64,000 nt of DNA from Bremerella sp. TYQ1 (GCF_020150455.1 NZ_CP083740.1:2852001-2916000), one strand, 5' to 3'; shown: positions 8,599 to 18,287, numbered from the stretch's first letter. Notes: a model not told the origin generated them from the sequence alone. Numbers and translations: made by a program.

Positions 8599-9174
8599 AT
8601 GTTGCACCTGAAATCGGAAACAAGCCAACGGTGGCTGGATCAAGTCGACAAGCAAACCGACTTAATCCTGATCGACCATGCCCACTGCGAAAAGAAAGCA
8701 GCCGGCACCGCGCTGAACTTAATGTTCGCTTACGTCGAGAACGACGAACTATGCCGCGAAATGACGTCGATCGTCAACGAAGAGCTGGAACACTTCCACA
8801 TGGTGCGCGATCTGCTGAAGCGTCGCGGGATCGAGTTTCGCCGAATTAAACCGAGCAGCTACGGCAACAAGCTACACGATCTGATTCGCAACGAGGAACC
8901 GCGGCGAGCCGTTGATCGGCTGCTGGTCGCTGGACTGATCGAGGCGCGCAGCTGCGAACGTTTCGGCAAGCTACGAACCCACCTGCCGGACGAAGAACTA
9001 CGCGACTTCTACGACAGCTTATTCGAGTCGGAAGCCCGGCATCATGCCGTGTATGTCCGTCTGGCGAAGCATTACGCTCCGGAAAAAGAAGTCCTGAAGC
9101 GGCTCGATGAGTTGGCCGACGCCGAAGCGGCGATCATTGCCGCGGGGGACGAAATCGCTAGGATGCATAGCTAG
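8599..9174 (+). CDS. miaE: tRNA 2-methylthio-N6-isopentenyladenosine-37 hydroxylase
   Basis: 191 residues, the usual MiaE size. MiaE is a non-haem di-iron monooxygenase that hydroxylates the isopentenyl group of ms2i6A at tRNA position 37. The ferritin-like four-helix di-iron site is visible as EKKAAG (31-36), NEELEHFH (60-67), E115 in LIEARSCERF and ESEARHH (143-149). It starts at ATG 8599, after a GAGGAAAG ribosome site. It is transcribed alone, after the terminator of the His-rich gene. Confidence in the family is high; activity would need MiaA and MiaB elsewhere in the genome. Confidence 0.93.
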   Translation: MLHLKSETSQRWLDQVDKQTDLILIDHAHCEKKAAGTALNLMFAYVENDELCREMTSIVNEELEHFHMVRDLLKRRGIEFRRIKPSSYGNKLHDLIRNEEPRRAVDRLLVAGLIEARSCERFGKLRTHLPDEELRDFYDSLFESEARHHAVYVRLAKHYAPEKEVLKRLDELADAEAAIIAAGDEIARMHS

Positions 9175-9309
9175 AGGCCATGCCCTGCCAGCTGGCGAGT
9201 TGATGCCGCATACCGATTTGCTACACTCAACCTTTTTGGCCCCACTCACGGACGTCGACCGGCAAAGCTGCCGCAATGCTTGGTCCTCGCGAAAGAATCC
9301 ACACACGCC

Positions 9310-10020
9310 ATGAGCACCGATACTGAACTCAAGAGTTCTCCTTCCCACCCTGCCCTCTCCGGCGCGGATAAAGCCATTAAGGGGCTACGGGAAACGGGCC
9401 AATACTTCTTCCAACGTGGTTGGTCGGTCGGCACGAGCAGCAATTACAGCGTCGTCGTCAATCGAAGTCCGCTTCAGTTGCTGGTCACCGCCAGCGGTAT
9501 GGACAAAGGGAACCTGGCCGCTGGGGACTTCGTTCGTTGCAATTACGACGGCAACCAGGTCGACGCCGAAAACATGCCGACCACCGATCAGCCACGCTCG
9601 TCGGCCGAGACGCAACTGCACGTGATTCTCGCACGCATGGAAGATGTCGGCTCGGTGCTGCATACGCACTCGGTCTGGGGAACGCTGTTGTCCGACACGT
9701 TCGGCGACGACGGCGGCTTCGACATCGAAGGCTACGAGATGCTCAAAGGCCTCGCCGGCGTGAAGACCCACCAGCACACCGAACATGTTCCGATTTTCGA
9801 GAACACCCAGGATATTCCAAAGCTGGCCGAGAAAGTCGAGAAACGCCTGCAAGACGAATCGCTTCCGCCGATCCATGGTTTTCTGATTCGGAACCATGGC
9901 TTGTACACGTGGGGCGAAGATCTGGCCGAAGCACGACGCCATATCGAGATCTACGAGTTCCTGTTTGAAGTTCTCGGACGCAAGCTCGCCGCCCAAGGCA
10001 AGCTTTGCCCAGCAACTTAA
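9310..10020 (+). CDS. mtnB: Methylthioribulose-1-phosphate dehydratase
   Basis: 236 residues from ATG 9310; an in-frame GTG 30 nt upstream would add ten unlikely residues. MtnB is a zinc class II aldolase-fold enzyme that dehydrates 5-methylthioribulose-1-phosphate in the methionine salvage pathway. Zinc ligands are visible in HTH (118-120) and the later His in [10 protein letters not shown] (about 196); SGMDKG (62-67) is the N-terminal phosphate-binding part. It is the first gene of mtnB-mtnD-mtnC; mtnD starts 74 bp after its stop. Cytoplasmic. No riboswitch or clear Shine-Dalgarno is visible in front of it. Confidence 0.93.
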   Translation: MSTDTELKSSPSHPALSGADKAIKGLRETGQYFFQRGWSVGTSSNYSVVVNRSPLQLLVTASGMDKGNLAAGDFVRCNYDGNQVDAENMPTTDQPRSSAETQLHVILARMEDVGSVLHTHSVWGTLLSDTFGDDGGFDIEGYEMLKGLAGVKTHQHTEHVPIFENTQDIPKLAEKVEKRLQDESLPPIHGFLIRNHGLYTWGEDLAEARRHIEIYEFLFEVLGRKLAAQGKLCPAT

Positions 10021-10094
10021 CCTACCGCACCTACTTTTCGCACACGTCACCTCGCAACAGCATCGCCGCCACGGCGAAGGGAGAAATCGGCACC

Positions 10095-10676
10095 ATGGCC
10101 AGTATTTCCGTACCTGACGAAAACCGTACCATCACCGATGTCCAGGAAATCAGCGACTTCCTCCAACCGTTCGGCATTTGGTACGAAAAGTGGGAAGTCG
10201 CCGGACGCATCGGCGAGACCGCAACCAACGAAGAGATCCTGGATGCCTACCAGCCAGAGATCGATCGCCTGAAAGAAAAGGGTGGTTTCGTTACCGCCGA
10301 CGTCATTAACGTTTCGCCAGAAACGCCGAACCTTGACGCTATGCTCGAGAAGTTCAACAAAGAGCACACCCACGACGAGGACGAAGTTCGCTTCACCGTC
10401 GAAGGACGAGGCGTCTTTCATATTCATCCGGAAAATGGCCCGGTCTTCGCCGTGCTCGTCGAATCAGGCGACCTGATCAACGTGCCGCGCGACATGCAGC
10501 ACTGGTTCAACTTGTGCAGCGATCGCCACATCCGTTGCATTCGCTTGTTCGAGGATCCTTCCGGCTGGACGCCTCACTACATCGACCAAGGCGTACACAC
10601 CAAGTACTCGCCACTTTGCTGGGGCCCTGACTATCTGCCCAAAGCAGACGACATCGATCCTGTGGTGAACGTCTAA
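10095..10676 (+). CDS. mtnD: Acireductone dioxygenase
   Basis: 193 residues from ATG 10095, preceded by AAGGGAGAAA. This cupin-fold metalloenzyme cleaves 1,2-dihydroxy-3-keto-5-methylthiopentene, giving the methionine precursor ketoacid and formate (Fe form) or methylthiopropionate and CO (Ni form). The ligands are H91, H93 and E97 in [10 protein letters not shown], and H136 in PRDMQHWF. A longer frame from 10005 overlaps mtnB and adds a non-conserved tail, so I reject that start. Its stop shares one base with the mtnC start (TAATG), which indicates coupling. Confidence 0.94.
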   Translation: MASISVPDENRTITDVQEISDFLQPFGIWYEKWEVAGRIGETATNEEILDAYQPEIDRLKEKGGFVTADVINVSPETPNLDAMLEKFNKEHTHDEDEVRFTVEGRGVFHIHPENGPVFAVLVESGDLINVPRDMQHWFNLCSDRHIRCIRLFEDPSGWTPHYIDQGVHTKYSPLCWGPDYLPKADDIDPVVNV

Positions 10677-11407
10677 TGGCGTATCCTTGGAATGTTATTT
10701 TGCTGGACATCGAAGGAACGACCTCCAGCGTTTCCTTTGTGTACGACGTGATGTTCCCGTACGTGCTGCGGGAACTGGATGCCTATCTCGATGCGGCATG
10801 GAATGATCCGAGCCTCGCTCCGGTGCTCGATCAAATCGCGAAAGATGCCGGCAGCGAAGACTTCGCCACTTGGACAGCCGACCGCAGCGACGAAGCGGAA
10901 CGGCGAGCGCAAGTTGCCACCGAGATTCGCCGCTTGATGGACAACGACGTTAAAGCGACCGGCTTGAAAGCCTTACAAGGGATGATCTGGAAGGATGGCT
11001 TCGAGCGCGGCGAAATGGTCGCTCAAGTCTTCGACGATGTCCCGGAAGCGCTGGAAGCATGGACGTCGGCAGGGCTTCGCGTTTATATCTATTCCTCAGG
11101 CAGCATCGCTGCGCAGAAATTGTTCTTCGGACACTGCGAAGCTGGCAACTTGCTGAAGTACTTCTCTGGCCATTTCGACACGACGACTGGCCCGAAGAAG
11201 GAAGCGAAGAGCTACGACACGATTGCCGCCGAAGTAGGCGAAGCCGCGGAGAAGGTGCTCTTCATCAGCGATATCGTTGCAGAGCTGGAAGCAGCGAAAG
11301 CAGTCGGCATGGACACGCGGCTGAGCATCCGCCCCGGCAACAAACCGGTGGAAGATGGCCACATGCACGAAGCGATCACAAGCTTTGCCCAGGTTTCCTC
11401 GGGCTAG
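10676..11407 (+). CDS. mtnC: Enolase-phosphatase (methionine salvage)
   Basis: 243 residues. It is a HAD-family bifunctional enzyme that enolises 2,3-diketo-5-methylthiopentyl-1-phosphate and removes the phosphate. HAD motif I is LLDIEGTTSS with D11 and E13, the DxE form typical of MtnC; motif II is YSSGS; then Lys in GPKKEAKSY and motif IV FISDIVAELEAA. The gene begins within the mtnD stop (TAATG). With MtnB and MtnD it gives three consecutive steps. MtnA, the nucleoside phosphorylase and the final aminotransferase are not in this window. Confidence 0.94.
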   Translation: MAYPWNVILLDIEGTTSSVSFVYDVMFPYVLRELDAYLDAAWNDPSLAPVLDQIAKDAGSEDFATWTADRSDEAERRAQVATEIRRLMDNDVKATGLKALQGMIWKDGFERGEMVAQVFDDVPEALEAWTSAGLRVYIYSSGSIAAQKLFFGHCEAGNLLKYFSGHFDTTTGPKKEAKSYDTIAAEVGEAAEKVLFISDIVAELEAAKAVGMDTRLSIRPGNKPVEDGHMHEAITSFAQVSSG

Positions 11408-11624
11408 CGGTGCATCGCCAGCAGGCGGAGAAATCCGCAAATCTTGCCATGTTTTGGCCCTCTTGGAGCCAACACTTGTCGCTGCCGATGCGTACCGTAC
11501 CATGACCACTGATCGAATTGGATTCGGCAAGCACGGAAGGACGGGACTCTCACTTTCGCATGGAATGCGACCTGCTTTGACGCCGCGATGACCCAACGGA
11601 CTCGCATCGAAAAGGCTAGCAAAC

Positions 11625-12698
11625 ATGGTACGCATTCTTTACACGCTGATGGCAGTCAGTATTCTTGCCACCTCCCCTGCCCTGACTTGGGCTGCTTCTC
11701 CCGTTCAGTTTGATGTCGGCTATCTGACACCGGCCAACGATGTTACCACGCCGGAGTTTCAAAACGCGCGGCCTGGTTATCGTCTCTTGCAGATGGACGT
11801 GATGATCTCGACGATGGTCGACTCGCGGATCTCGGAAGACCTGATCGAGACGACGTTCTTCATTGAACCGCACAACCCACGCATTCAAATCGAAGACTTC
11901 TCGCCGCAAACAACGCTGCAAAGTCCCTACGCGGGGAACATTTCGAAGGAGAATCGCACCGAACTCGATATCAACGGCAAGCTTTCGGCGAACGAGCGGT
12001 TCGACAAGAGCCTCGGTGCCGACGCGACGGTTGGTTTTAATCGTAAGCATGCCACCGTCGAAAAAATGGACATTCTGCCCGAACTGAAACTGGTGGCGGC
12101 CAGCGGTACGATCCATCGCGGCCGAGGGGTTTACTTCCGCTTCAATCGCACCAAACAAACGAGCCTGGAAGGAACGACCATCCTGGGCATTGTGCTGGCC
12201 GTTCCTGAAAGCTGGTCAGCCGACACCATGACCGTTCGCTGCCAGGCCAAGATTCGTCAGCCGGTCGTTCCAGGCGGTCCTTCCAAAGAAACTGACTTGC
12301 CGGAAACGCGTTACACGGTGGCGATCTATCAAACCGGCGACCGCTATGCGGCAAGCGTGGCCGATCGCTACATTCAGGAAGAGTCACGCTGGCAAAGTAC
12401 CAAGCGGAAGTATGCCGACGAGATTCAGCATCGCCGAAAAGATTCGCCGCTCGATTACCTGACGTCGATCGTCCGTCCGAGTCGCCCGACCGGGAACGTC
12501 GATCAATGGTTGGCCACTTCGCCCAAAGAAGCCGCCAATCAACTGCCGCCCCCGGTCGTCGATGCCTATTACCGATTTCAGGAAGCGAAGTCGCTAATGG
12601 ACAAATGCAGCGGCACGCGTCCACTGCTCAGCAAACGCGTAACCGACGAACACGCCATCGCCAACTCGCCGGTAACGATCGAACTTACCGACGATTAA
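11625..12698 (+). CDS. Secreted protein of unknown function
   Basis: 357 residues with a signal peptide (about 1-24; hydrophobic LYTLMAVSILATSPALTWAA). The mature protein has mixed alpha/beta composition, with no cysteine cluster, repeats or catalytic motif I recognise. Recognisable stretches are an N-terminal beta-rich part (FDVGYLTPANDVTTPEF), a centre with IHRGRGVYFRFNR, and a C-terminal Arg/Lys-rich helical part. I recognise no family. It stands alone between mtnC and a palindromic repeat. Confidence 0.7.
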   Translation: MVRILYTLMAVSILATSPALTWAASPVQFDVGYLTPANDVTTPEFQNARPGYRLLQMDVMISTMVDSRISEDLIETTFFIEPHNPRIQIEDFSPQTTLQSPYAGNISKENRTELDINGKLSANERFDKSLGADATVGFNRKHATVEKMDILPELKLVAASGTIHRGRGVYFRFNRTKQTSLEGTTILGIVLAVPESWSADTMTVRCQAKIRQPVVPGGPSKETDLPETRYTVAIYQTGDRYAASVADRYIQEESRWQSTKRKYADEIQHRRKDSPLDYLTSIVRPSRPTGNVDQWLATSPKEAANQLPPPVVDAYYRFQEAKSLMDKCSGTRPLLSKRVTDEHAIANSPVTIELTDD

Positions 12699-12718
12699 AG
12701 CGAGCAAAGCTTTCGGCC

Positions 12719-12872
12719 AGGGTGGTCCCGGTTTTTAAACCGGGATCGGCGTAGCCGACAGGAAGCCATTGCAAGGAGAAGACGCGATGGCAATGTCTCT
12801 ACCAGGGACAAGCTCGATACAATGGCTTCTTGTGGCCTTCGGCCATCCCGGTTTAAAAACCGGGACCACCCT
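12719..12872. repeat. 154-bp REP/BIME-like inverted-repeat element
   Basis: Two perfect 27-nt inverted arms (12719-12745 and 12846-12872) carry AGGGTGGTCCCGG followed by the palindromic TTTTTAAACCGGGA. Each arm folds on itself (CCCGGTTT/AAACCGGG) and pairs with the other. Inside lie two mini hairpins (TCGGCgtaGCCGA and TGGCCttcGGCCA) and a further inverted pair (GAAGCCATTG/CAATGGCTTC). There is no ORF, so it is non-autonomous. The layout resembles REP doublets mobilised by RAYT transposases; none is seen nearby. Confidence 0.8.
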
Positions 12873-12947
12873 GTACCGAGCTGAGTTCGAGTCGCGTTGC
12901 CACTGGGTTCCAGCTTTCGATTGGCAACGGAACACGCCGGCGGGAAG

Positions 12948-14192
12948 TTACCCGGTCGTTTCCAGATCGAGATATTCGACCGGAATGCTCTTGAACACTT
13001 CTTCCATGCTCGTTTCGCCTTGGGCGACTTTCAGCATGGCCGCTTTGCGGAACGTGATCATGCCCATCTCTTCGGCGAGCTGCTCAAGTTCGAGAGTCGG
13101 CTTGCGATTGATGATCGCATCGCGCAATGTGCGATTGATCGTGACCATCTCGAAGATCGCCGTTCGTCCGCAGTAGCCTTCGTTTTCGGCGGATGGATCT
13201 GGTCCATAGAAGTAGGTCCCTTGCCCCTCTTCCAACAGCGGCTCGATATCGGCAAACGTGTTGCCAGTCGCGCCGAGCTCGTACTTCATCCGTGATTCGG
13301 GATCGAGCACACGCACTAAACGCTGAGCGATCACACCCCGCAGGCAGCTGGCGAGAAAGTAAGGATGAATGTCGAACGACAACATGCTTTGCACGGCCCC
13401 AGTTGCGACAGGAGCATGCAGCGTGGCGAAGACCAGGTGGCCACTGTTGGCCGCACGAACGGCGGTTACGGCGGTTTCTTTGTCGCGAATTTCGCCCACC
13501 ATGATAATGTCGGGCTGCTGACGAATCACACCGCGAAGCAGTTCGGGAAAGTCGAGTCCGACTTTGGTGTTCACTTGCGATTGCCGAATACCTGGCAACG
13601 AGAATTCGATCGGATCTTCCAGCGTGTTAATCTTGCGGTTGCCATCGTTAAGATGCTGCAGACACGCATAGAGCGTCGTCGTTTTCCCGGTGCCAGTTGG
13701 TCCGGTGACTAACACCAAACCAGATTCCGACTGCAGCATTTCCATCAACGCGTTGCGGTCGTGCCGGCCGAGACCAATCTGATCGATCGAGAGCAAGTTA
13801 TTCTTACGATCGAGCAAGCGAATCGTCAGGTCTTCTCCTTCGCGCGTCGGGATCAGATTCAAGCGAAGATCGATCACCTTTTCGTCGTCGCGGTAGATCC
13901 AACGACCATCCTGCGGACGGCGACGCTCGGTGATATCGATGCCGGCGAGCGCCTTCACATAGTTCAGCAGCTGTTTGCCTTCGGAAGCAGGAAGCCGGGT
14001 GATGTTCCGCATCCGCCCCCACAAACGCATTGCCACTTGATATTCCGGCTCTCCGGCGAAGATAAACAAGTCGCTTGCGCCGGTCATGGAAGCGTGCTCG
14101 ATCAGAAGCCGCATTTGGGCTTCCGGGTCGAGGCTGGCCAGATCGACGTGAGAGAAGTCAATTCCGTGCGAGTTATTCTTGTACGTTGACAC
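12948..14192 (-). CDS. GspE/PilB-family type II secretion/type IV pilus ATPase
   Basis: 414 residues. It has the N2-like domain and the C-terminal secretion ATPase core: Walker A GPTGTGKTTT (about 162-171), the Asp box region TLEDPIEFSLPG, Walker B DIIMVGEIRD (about 228-237) and the His box FATLHAP. These hexameric ATPases power pseudopilus or pilus assembly at the inner membrane. It is short: the usual N1 domain is missing and the tetracysteine zinc motif of GspE/PilB is absent (a single Cys in GYCGRTAIFEM). It overlaps the STAS gene by 20 bp. It could also be a PilT-like or regulatory homologue. No pilin or secretin lies adjacent, though DUF1559 prepilin-type genes are in the window. Confidence 0.85.
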   Translation of the reverse strand: MSTYKNNSHGIDFSHVDLASLDPEAQMRLLIEHASMTGASDLFIFAGEPEYQVAMRLWGRMRNITRLPASEGKQLLNYVKALAGIDITERRRPQDGRWIYRDDEKVIDLRLNLIPTREGEDLTIRLLDRKNNLLSIDQIGLGRHDRNALMEMLQSESGLVLVTGPTGTGKTTTLYACLQHLNDGNRKINTLEDPIEFSLPGIRQSQVNTKVGLDFPELLRGVIRQQPDIIMVGEIRDKETAVTAVRAANSGHLVFATLHAPVATGAVQSMLSFDIHPYFLASCLRGVIAQRLVRVLDPESRMKYELGATGNTFADIEPLLEEGQGTYFYGPDPSAENEGYCGRTAIFEMVTINRTLRDAIINRKPTLELEQLAEEMGMITFRKAAMLKVAQGETSMEEVFKSIPVEYLDLETTG

Positions 14193-14532
14193 CAGCTAAT
14201 TTCTCCGCTTCCGAGGCATTCGCCGCGTTATCAAAGACCAAATCCATCCGCATCAACTTGAAAACGTTGGCTACGGCCGGGGGTGCCGAGTAGCAGATCA
14301 TGCGTCCGCCATGTTCGGCAAATCGTTTGTGACACACCAACAGCCACCCAATTCCACTGGAATCGATAACTTCGGCATCTTTCAGATCCAACAGCACCGT
14401 CAACGTGTAAGCATCTGGCCCCAGCAGCCCGGCAATCGGCTCTTTATCTCGGGGAATGCCGTCCTGGCTCACTTTGCCAGAGATGGCGATGTGTACGTGG
14501 CTGTCTTTCGTCGAGATGATCTGTAGATTCAT
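14173..14532 (-). CDS. STAS-domain protein (anti-sigma factor antagonist-like)
   Basis: About 119 residues from ATG 14532; a TTG two codons upstream is less likely. The SpoIIAA-like STAS fold is visible in LLDLKDAEVIDSSGIGWLL, where a Ser of the DSSG motif would be the phosphorylation site, and in the C-terminal helix ANVFKLMRMD. Such proteins bind a kinase or anti-sigma partner and are switched by serine phosphorylation. It is translationally coupled to the GspE-like ATPase by a 20-bp overlap, which suggests that it regulates or localises that ATPase rather than a sigma factor; this is inference. No anti-sigma kinase is adjacent. Confidence 0.8.
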   Translation of the reverse strand: MNLQIISTKDSHVHIAISGKVSQDGIPRDKEPIAGLLGPDAYTLTVLLDLKDAEVIDSSGIGWLLVCHKRFAEHGGRMICYSAPPAVANVFKLMRMDLVFDNAANASEAEKLAGVNVQE

Positions 14533-14669
14533 GAGCAAGCCAAATCGTCAGGCCCCGCGTTAGCAAAGCCGTGCGTCTTTAAGTGGTCACATCTTGTTGT
14601 TCGATTTGCTCGAGTGCAGGACGAGACTCGCTTCATGTTCCAGAATGGGAACGATGTCAGCAGAGCATG

Positions 14670-15446
14670 TTAATCAAACGTTCGGCAAATCAGTCCACCA
14701 TCGGCAAGGATGGTACTACCTGTAATGTAGGCGCCCGCATCACTACCAAGCAACAACGCAGGCCCTACCATATCGATTGTTTCGCCCCACCTTTTTACGG
14801 CGGTCCGCTCGGCGAAACGCTGTTTTTGCTCGTCGTTTAACAAGCTCATCGGCAGGTCGGTGGCAATCGGGCCAGGGCAAATGCAGTTGACGGTAATCCC
14901 GAAAGGGCCCAACTCCAACGCATGAGCCCGAGCCATCCCGATCAGTGCTGCCTTCGTCCCGGAATACAGTCCGCGTCCAGGATTGGAAGCCAGTGCCATG
15001 ACACTCGAAAGATGGATGATTCGTCCCCAGTTCTTTTCCTTCATTCCAGGGACGACATGTCGAGCCAAACGCATGCATGCAGTGAAGTTAAGTTCTAACA
15101 CCTCATCCCAAACTTCGTCGGTAGTTTCCGTTAAGTTTTCGGGTTTGTTGGTGCCTGCGTTGTTGATCAGAATGTCGACGCCCTGGAAGGCCTGCATCAC
15201 GTCGATCGCCATGGCATCGACCGCAGCCCGATCGGACATGTCACAAACACGGTACTCGACTTGGACACTCAGTCCCTGGGCAATCTCGTCGGCGGCTCCT
15301 TTGAGCTCATCTTCATGCCGCGCGGTAATGCAGACATTGGCTCCGCTTTCAGCGAAGGCTCTGGCAATCGCTTTGCCGATTCCCTTACTTCCCCCGGTAA
15401 TCAGCGCGGTACGATCGGTCAGGCTGAATAGACTTTTCACGGACAT
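14670..15446 (-). CDS. Short-chain dehydrogenase/reductase
   Basis: 258 residues, the classical SDR length. TGGSKGIG (about 17-24) binds NAD(P), NNAG lies at about 95-98, and the catalytic Ser, Tyr and Lys are in HLSSV and LYSGTKAA. PGPIATDLP near the end is the usual substrate-loop region. The closest types are 3-oxoacyl-ACP reductase and gluconate 5-dehydrogenase, and the sequence alone cannot decide. It is cytoplasmic. It sits between the STAS gene and the leuB-like gene on the same strand, but gaps of more than 100 bp argue against tight coupling. Confidence 0.88.
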   Translation of the reverse strand: MSVKSLFSLTDRTALITGGSKGIGKAIARAFAESGANVCITARHEDELKGAADEIAQGLSVQVEYRVCDMSDRAAVDAMAIDVMQAFQGVDILINNAGTNKPENLTETTDEVWDEVLELNFTACMRLARHVVPGMKEKNWGRIIHLSSVMALASNPGRGLYSGTKAALIGMARAHALELGPFGITVNCICPGPIATDLPMSLLNDEQKQRFAERTAVKRWGETIDMVGPALLLGSDAGAYITGSTILADGGLICRTFD

Positions 15447-15516
15447 CGTCGTTCACTCCTGGCGAAATAGGAATCGGTGGAAAACGCTTACGCCACAACG
15501 GCGGTCCGGACACGAA

Positions 15517-15551
15517 AGATGGCTAGCCGGCGCTCGCGCCGGTAGCCATCT
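15517..15551. repeat. Stable hairpin between SDR and leuB-like genes
   Basis: AGATGGCTAGCCGGCG pairs with CGCCGGTAGCCATCT, with one bulged G and a CTCG loop. There is no T tract on either strand. It may be a REP-type palindrome or a structured 3' end of the leuB-like transcript. Confidence 0.6.
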
Positions 15552-15579
15552 CGCATGATTTCAATTAAACGCCAGGCGA

Positions 15580-16653
15580 CTAGGAGCCGAGCGCGTCGAC
15601 GACCAAATCGCCCACTTCGGAAGTGCCGTAGCCCATCTTGCCGGCGCTTTGGCTCTTCATCTTCGTACCGGTGACAGTTTGAATCGCCTTCAACACGCGA
15701 GCCCCAGCCGCTGGCTGACCGCTGTGTTCCAGCAGCATCGCCGCAGCACTGATCGCCGCAATCGGGTTGATCACGTTTTGACCGGTGTACTTCGGAGCAC
15801 TACCACCCATCGGTTCGTACATGCTGGTACCACCGGCGTCTGGGTTGATGTTACCACCTGCTGCAACCCCCATGCCACCTTGCAGGATGCCTGCGAGGTC
15901 GGTGATGATGTCGCCGAACATGTTCGTCGTCGCGATCACGTCGTAGTATTCCGGATTCTTGACCATCCACATGCAGCATGCATCGACGTGATTGTAATCT
16001 GGTTCGACGTCTGGGTAATCTTTGGCAACTTCCTGGAATGTACGCCAAACCAAATCGTGACCGTAAGTCAGCACGTTGGTTTTAGCGACGAGCGTCAGCT
16101 TCTTGCCTTTAGGGTTGTTTCGCTTTTGGGTGTATTCAAACGCCCAGCGTAGCCATCGTTCGCATCCCTTACGGGTATACATAGCGGTCTGCGTGGCGAC
16201 TTCGTCCGCGGTTCCCTTCTTCAGGAAACCACCCACACCGGCATAAAGGTCTTCGGTGTTTTCACGCACAACGACGAAATCGATCTCTTCGGGACCTTTG
16301 TCCTTCAGCGGCGTGTCGACGCCGGGGTAGAGCTTCACCGGACGCAAATTGATGTACTGATCCAATTGGAAACGAAGTTGCAGCAGCAAACCCTTTTCCA
16401 AAATACCAGGGGCGACGTCAGGATGACCGATCGCACCGAGGAAGATGGCGTCGAACTTACGCAACTCGTCGACGGCACCCTCAGGCAGAATTTCGCCGGT
16501 CTTCAGATAGTGGTCACCACCGAATCCAAATTCGGTCTTTTCAATGCTGAAACCTTCCAGCTTCGCAGCCGCGTCCATCACTTTCAGGGCTTCTGCGGTA
16601 ACTTCGGGCCCGGTTCCATCTCCACCAATAACGGCAATTTTCATGTTCGACAT
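15580..16653 (-). CDS. leuB: 3-isopropylmalate dehydrogenase-like (LeuB) beta-decarboxylating dehydrogenase
   Basis: 357 residues from ATG 16653, or 16644 if starting MKIAV. It is an isocitrate/isopropylmalate dehydrogenase family member: GGDGTGPEV near the N-terminus, [11 protein letters not shown], the substrate stretch [13 protein letters not shown], Lys in VAKTNVL, the metal aspartates in [12 protein letters not shown], and NAD-binding [15 protein letters not shown] oxidises and decarboxylates 3-isopropylmalate in leucine synthesis. Tartrate or isocitrate dehydrogenase relatives are possible, but planctomycete LeuB proteins look like this. It is not in an operon with leuA, 7.4 kb away on the other strand. 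Confidence 0.85.
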   Translation of the reverse strand: MSNMKIAVIGGDGTGPEVTAEALKVMDAAAKLEGFSIEKTEFGFGGDHYLKTGEILPEGAVDELRKFDAIFLGAIGHPDVAPGILEKGLLLQLRFQLDQYINLRPVKLYPGVDTPLKDKGPEEIDFVVVRENTEDLYAGVGGFLKKGTADEVATQTAMYTRKGCERWLRWAFEYTQKRNNPKGKKLTLVAKTNVLTYGHDLVWRTFQEVAKDYPDVEPDYNHVDACCMWMVKNPEYYDVIATTNMFGDIITDLAGILQGGMGVAAGGNINPDAGGTSMYEPMGGSAPKYTGQNVINPIAAISAAAMLLEHSGQPAAGARVLKAIQTVTGTKMKSQSAGKMGYGTSEVGDLVVDALGS

Positions 16654-17177
16654 CTTTTCGGAAGGTAGGGTGCTGTTCGAGTTGACCAGATTCTGACCGA
16701 TCGCCGCTTGCTTAGTCGATTAAGCCTGGGCTCGATCAAACTTCCAGTTTATCCATGAATTCACGGAGGAACAACGGGACCAGAATCGTCCTCAGCCGAG
16801 CGCAACTTGCCCTCAATGTGCCATTCCCCCGCTTTCTCTGGCCTCTTGAATGGCGATTTCTTACATCGGAAGTCAAAGCGGTTTCTCGGCCACGCTCAAA
16901 CAGAACTCGTTCCACCGACCAGGCCCCCACCAGCCCATGAAGAGGGTGTGAAGAAAGTATGATTTAAATGTTTCCTGTAAGTCAACTTTGTTGGATTCCA
17001 TAACGAGGCCCCCTTACACTGAAACAAGTCAGCAGCCGAGTCACGATGACATGCTCTGTTTGTAGTCCCAGGAAGCGGTACGCGGATACGAACGGAACTG
17101 ATTATAGGGCAGAAAAAGCCTGTATTTCACACGTTTTTCTCGAATCGTTCTCAATTATTCATCGCTTGGAGAGTCTC
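16654..17177. other. Long intergenic region between divergent leuB-like and DUF1559 genes
   Basis: 524 bp holding both 5' ends. Short ORFs here have no signal or domain. No riboswitch fold or repeat was recognised. Confidence 0.5.
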
Positions 17178-18173
17178 ATGACGTTTCATCTTCGGAAGAC
17201 CGGTTTCACGCTCGTCGAGCTGCTGGTGGTCATCGCCATTATCGGCATTCTCATTGCTCTTTTGTTGCCTGCGGTTCAACAAGCTCGTGAAGCCGCACGA
17301 CGCATGCAGTGCACCAACAACTTCAAACAAATTGGCTTGGCTCTGCACAACTATCACGATACCCACGGTAATTTTCCGTATGGTTTTCGCCTGGGAAACA
17401 TTGGCAATCGCGACTGCTGGTTCCAGCGTCTGCTTCCTTTTGTGGAACAGACGGCCCTGCAGGATGTTTACGAAGAATGTATCCGCACGCCGTCAGCCGA
17501 TGGTGGTAACTTGAGCGGCGGTGTTTCGTACGTTTATACGATTCCGTCAAAGTTCCAAGGCAGCCTGCTCGGCGGTGCGGTGATCGACATGTTCAATTGC
17601 CCTTCCGAGCCGAACAATCCTGCCTACTGCCGCGGCAATCAGGTCGGTAACTACGTGCTGTGTAACGGAAGCGATTTCTTCAAGCGAACGGCGAATCCTC
17701 CAAACAACACCAAGGGGATGTTCTACTACGAATCCAGCACCGGTTTTAACAACCTGACCGACGGTAGCTCGAACACGGCAATGGGTAGCGAAGCAATCAT
17801 CCGTGGAGCGAACCGCGCTGGACATATCTACGATGCCGGCGGTTACTGGCAAGGCGCCAATCATGGCGAAGGTTTCTTCTCGACACAGCAAGCCCCGAAT
17901 ACAACGCTGCCAGACTTGATCGTACGTAGCGACACCAACGACAACGAATGCACCAACGGTCAGTGGGATCAAATCGCTCCGTGCGAAGACGTTGGCTACG
18001 ACGACAACAACTCTAGTGGCGGCTACCGCAACTCGGCACGCAGCTACCATCCAGGCGGCGTGAATGTTGTGCTGGGCGACGCATCGGTTCGTTTCATTCC
18101 GGAAACGATCAACTTGGAAACGTGGCGAAACCTGGGCTCGACCAGCGACGGTCAGGTCTTAGGCAGCTTCTAA
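17178..18173 (+). CDS. DUF1559 prepilin-type (type II secretion/pseudopilin-like) protein
   Basis: 331 residues from ATG 17178, which has GGAGAG just upstream; the longer frame from 17046 adds an unlikely N-terminus. The start carries a class III prepilin signal, [16 protein letters not shown], to be cut by PilD after Gly. A helical region follows ([20 protein letters not shown]) and then the DUF1559 beta-rich domain with its closing [16 protein letters not shown]. This family is hugely expanded in planctomycetes and its role is not established; surface pseudopili are suspected. A hairpin and a small lipoprotein gene follow. Confidence 0.92.
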   Translation: MTFHLRKTGFTLVELLVVIAIIGILIALLLPAVQQAREAARRMQCTNNFKQIGLALHNYHDTHGNFPYGFRLGNIGNRDCWFQRLLPFVEQTALQDVYEECIRTPSADGGNLSGGVSYVYTIPSKFQGSLLGGAVIDMFNCPSEPNNPAYCRGNQVGNYVLCNGSDFFKRTANPPNNTKGMFYYESSTGFNNLTDGSSNTAMGSEAIIRGANRAGHIYDAGGYWQGANHGEGFFSTQQAPNTTLPDLIVRSDTNDNECTNGQWDQIAPCEDVGYDDNNSSGGYRNSARSYHPGGVNVVLGDASVRFIPETINLETWRNLGSTSDGQVLGSF

Positions 18174-18196
18174 TGGCACGCGGTATGTGAATGGAC

Positions 18197-18244
18197 AACC
18201 AGCTTTGCCGAGATTTGGAGTTCCTGTCTCGGCAAGGCTTGGTT
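18197..18244 (+). terminator. Long imperfect hairpin between the DUF1559 gene and its lipoprotein gene
   Basis: AACCAGCTTTGCCGAGA pairs with TCTCGGCAAGGCTTGGTT with one bulge and one G-U, around a 13-nt loop. It is followed by TTTC only, so it may be a weak or partial terminator that lowers expression of the next gene, or an mRNA-stabilising stem. Confidence 0.55.
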
Positions 18245-18287
18245 TCATAGCCAGGCAAACGTTACACCTTCTAACACGAGACTTACC

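Noticed and set aside
9385..10050. 221-codon antisense frame over mtnB
   Set aside because: Mirror frame of a conserved gene, with no ribosome site or domain.
16736..16930. Small ORF in the region upstream of leuB
   Set aside because: Arg-rich, no ribosome site, no domain; treated as non-coding.
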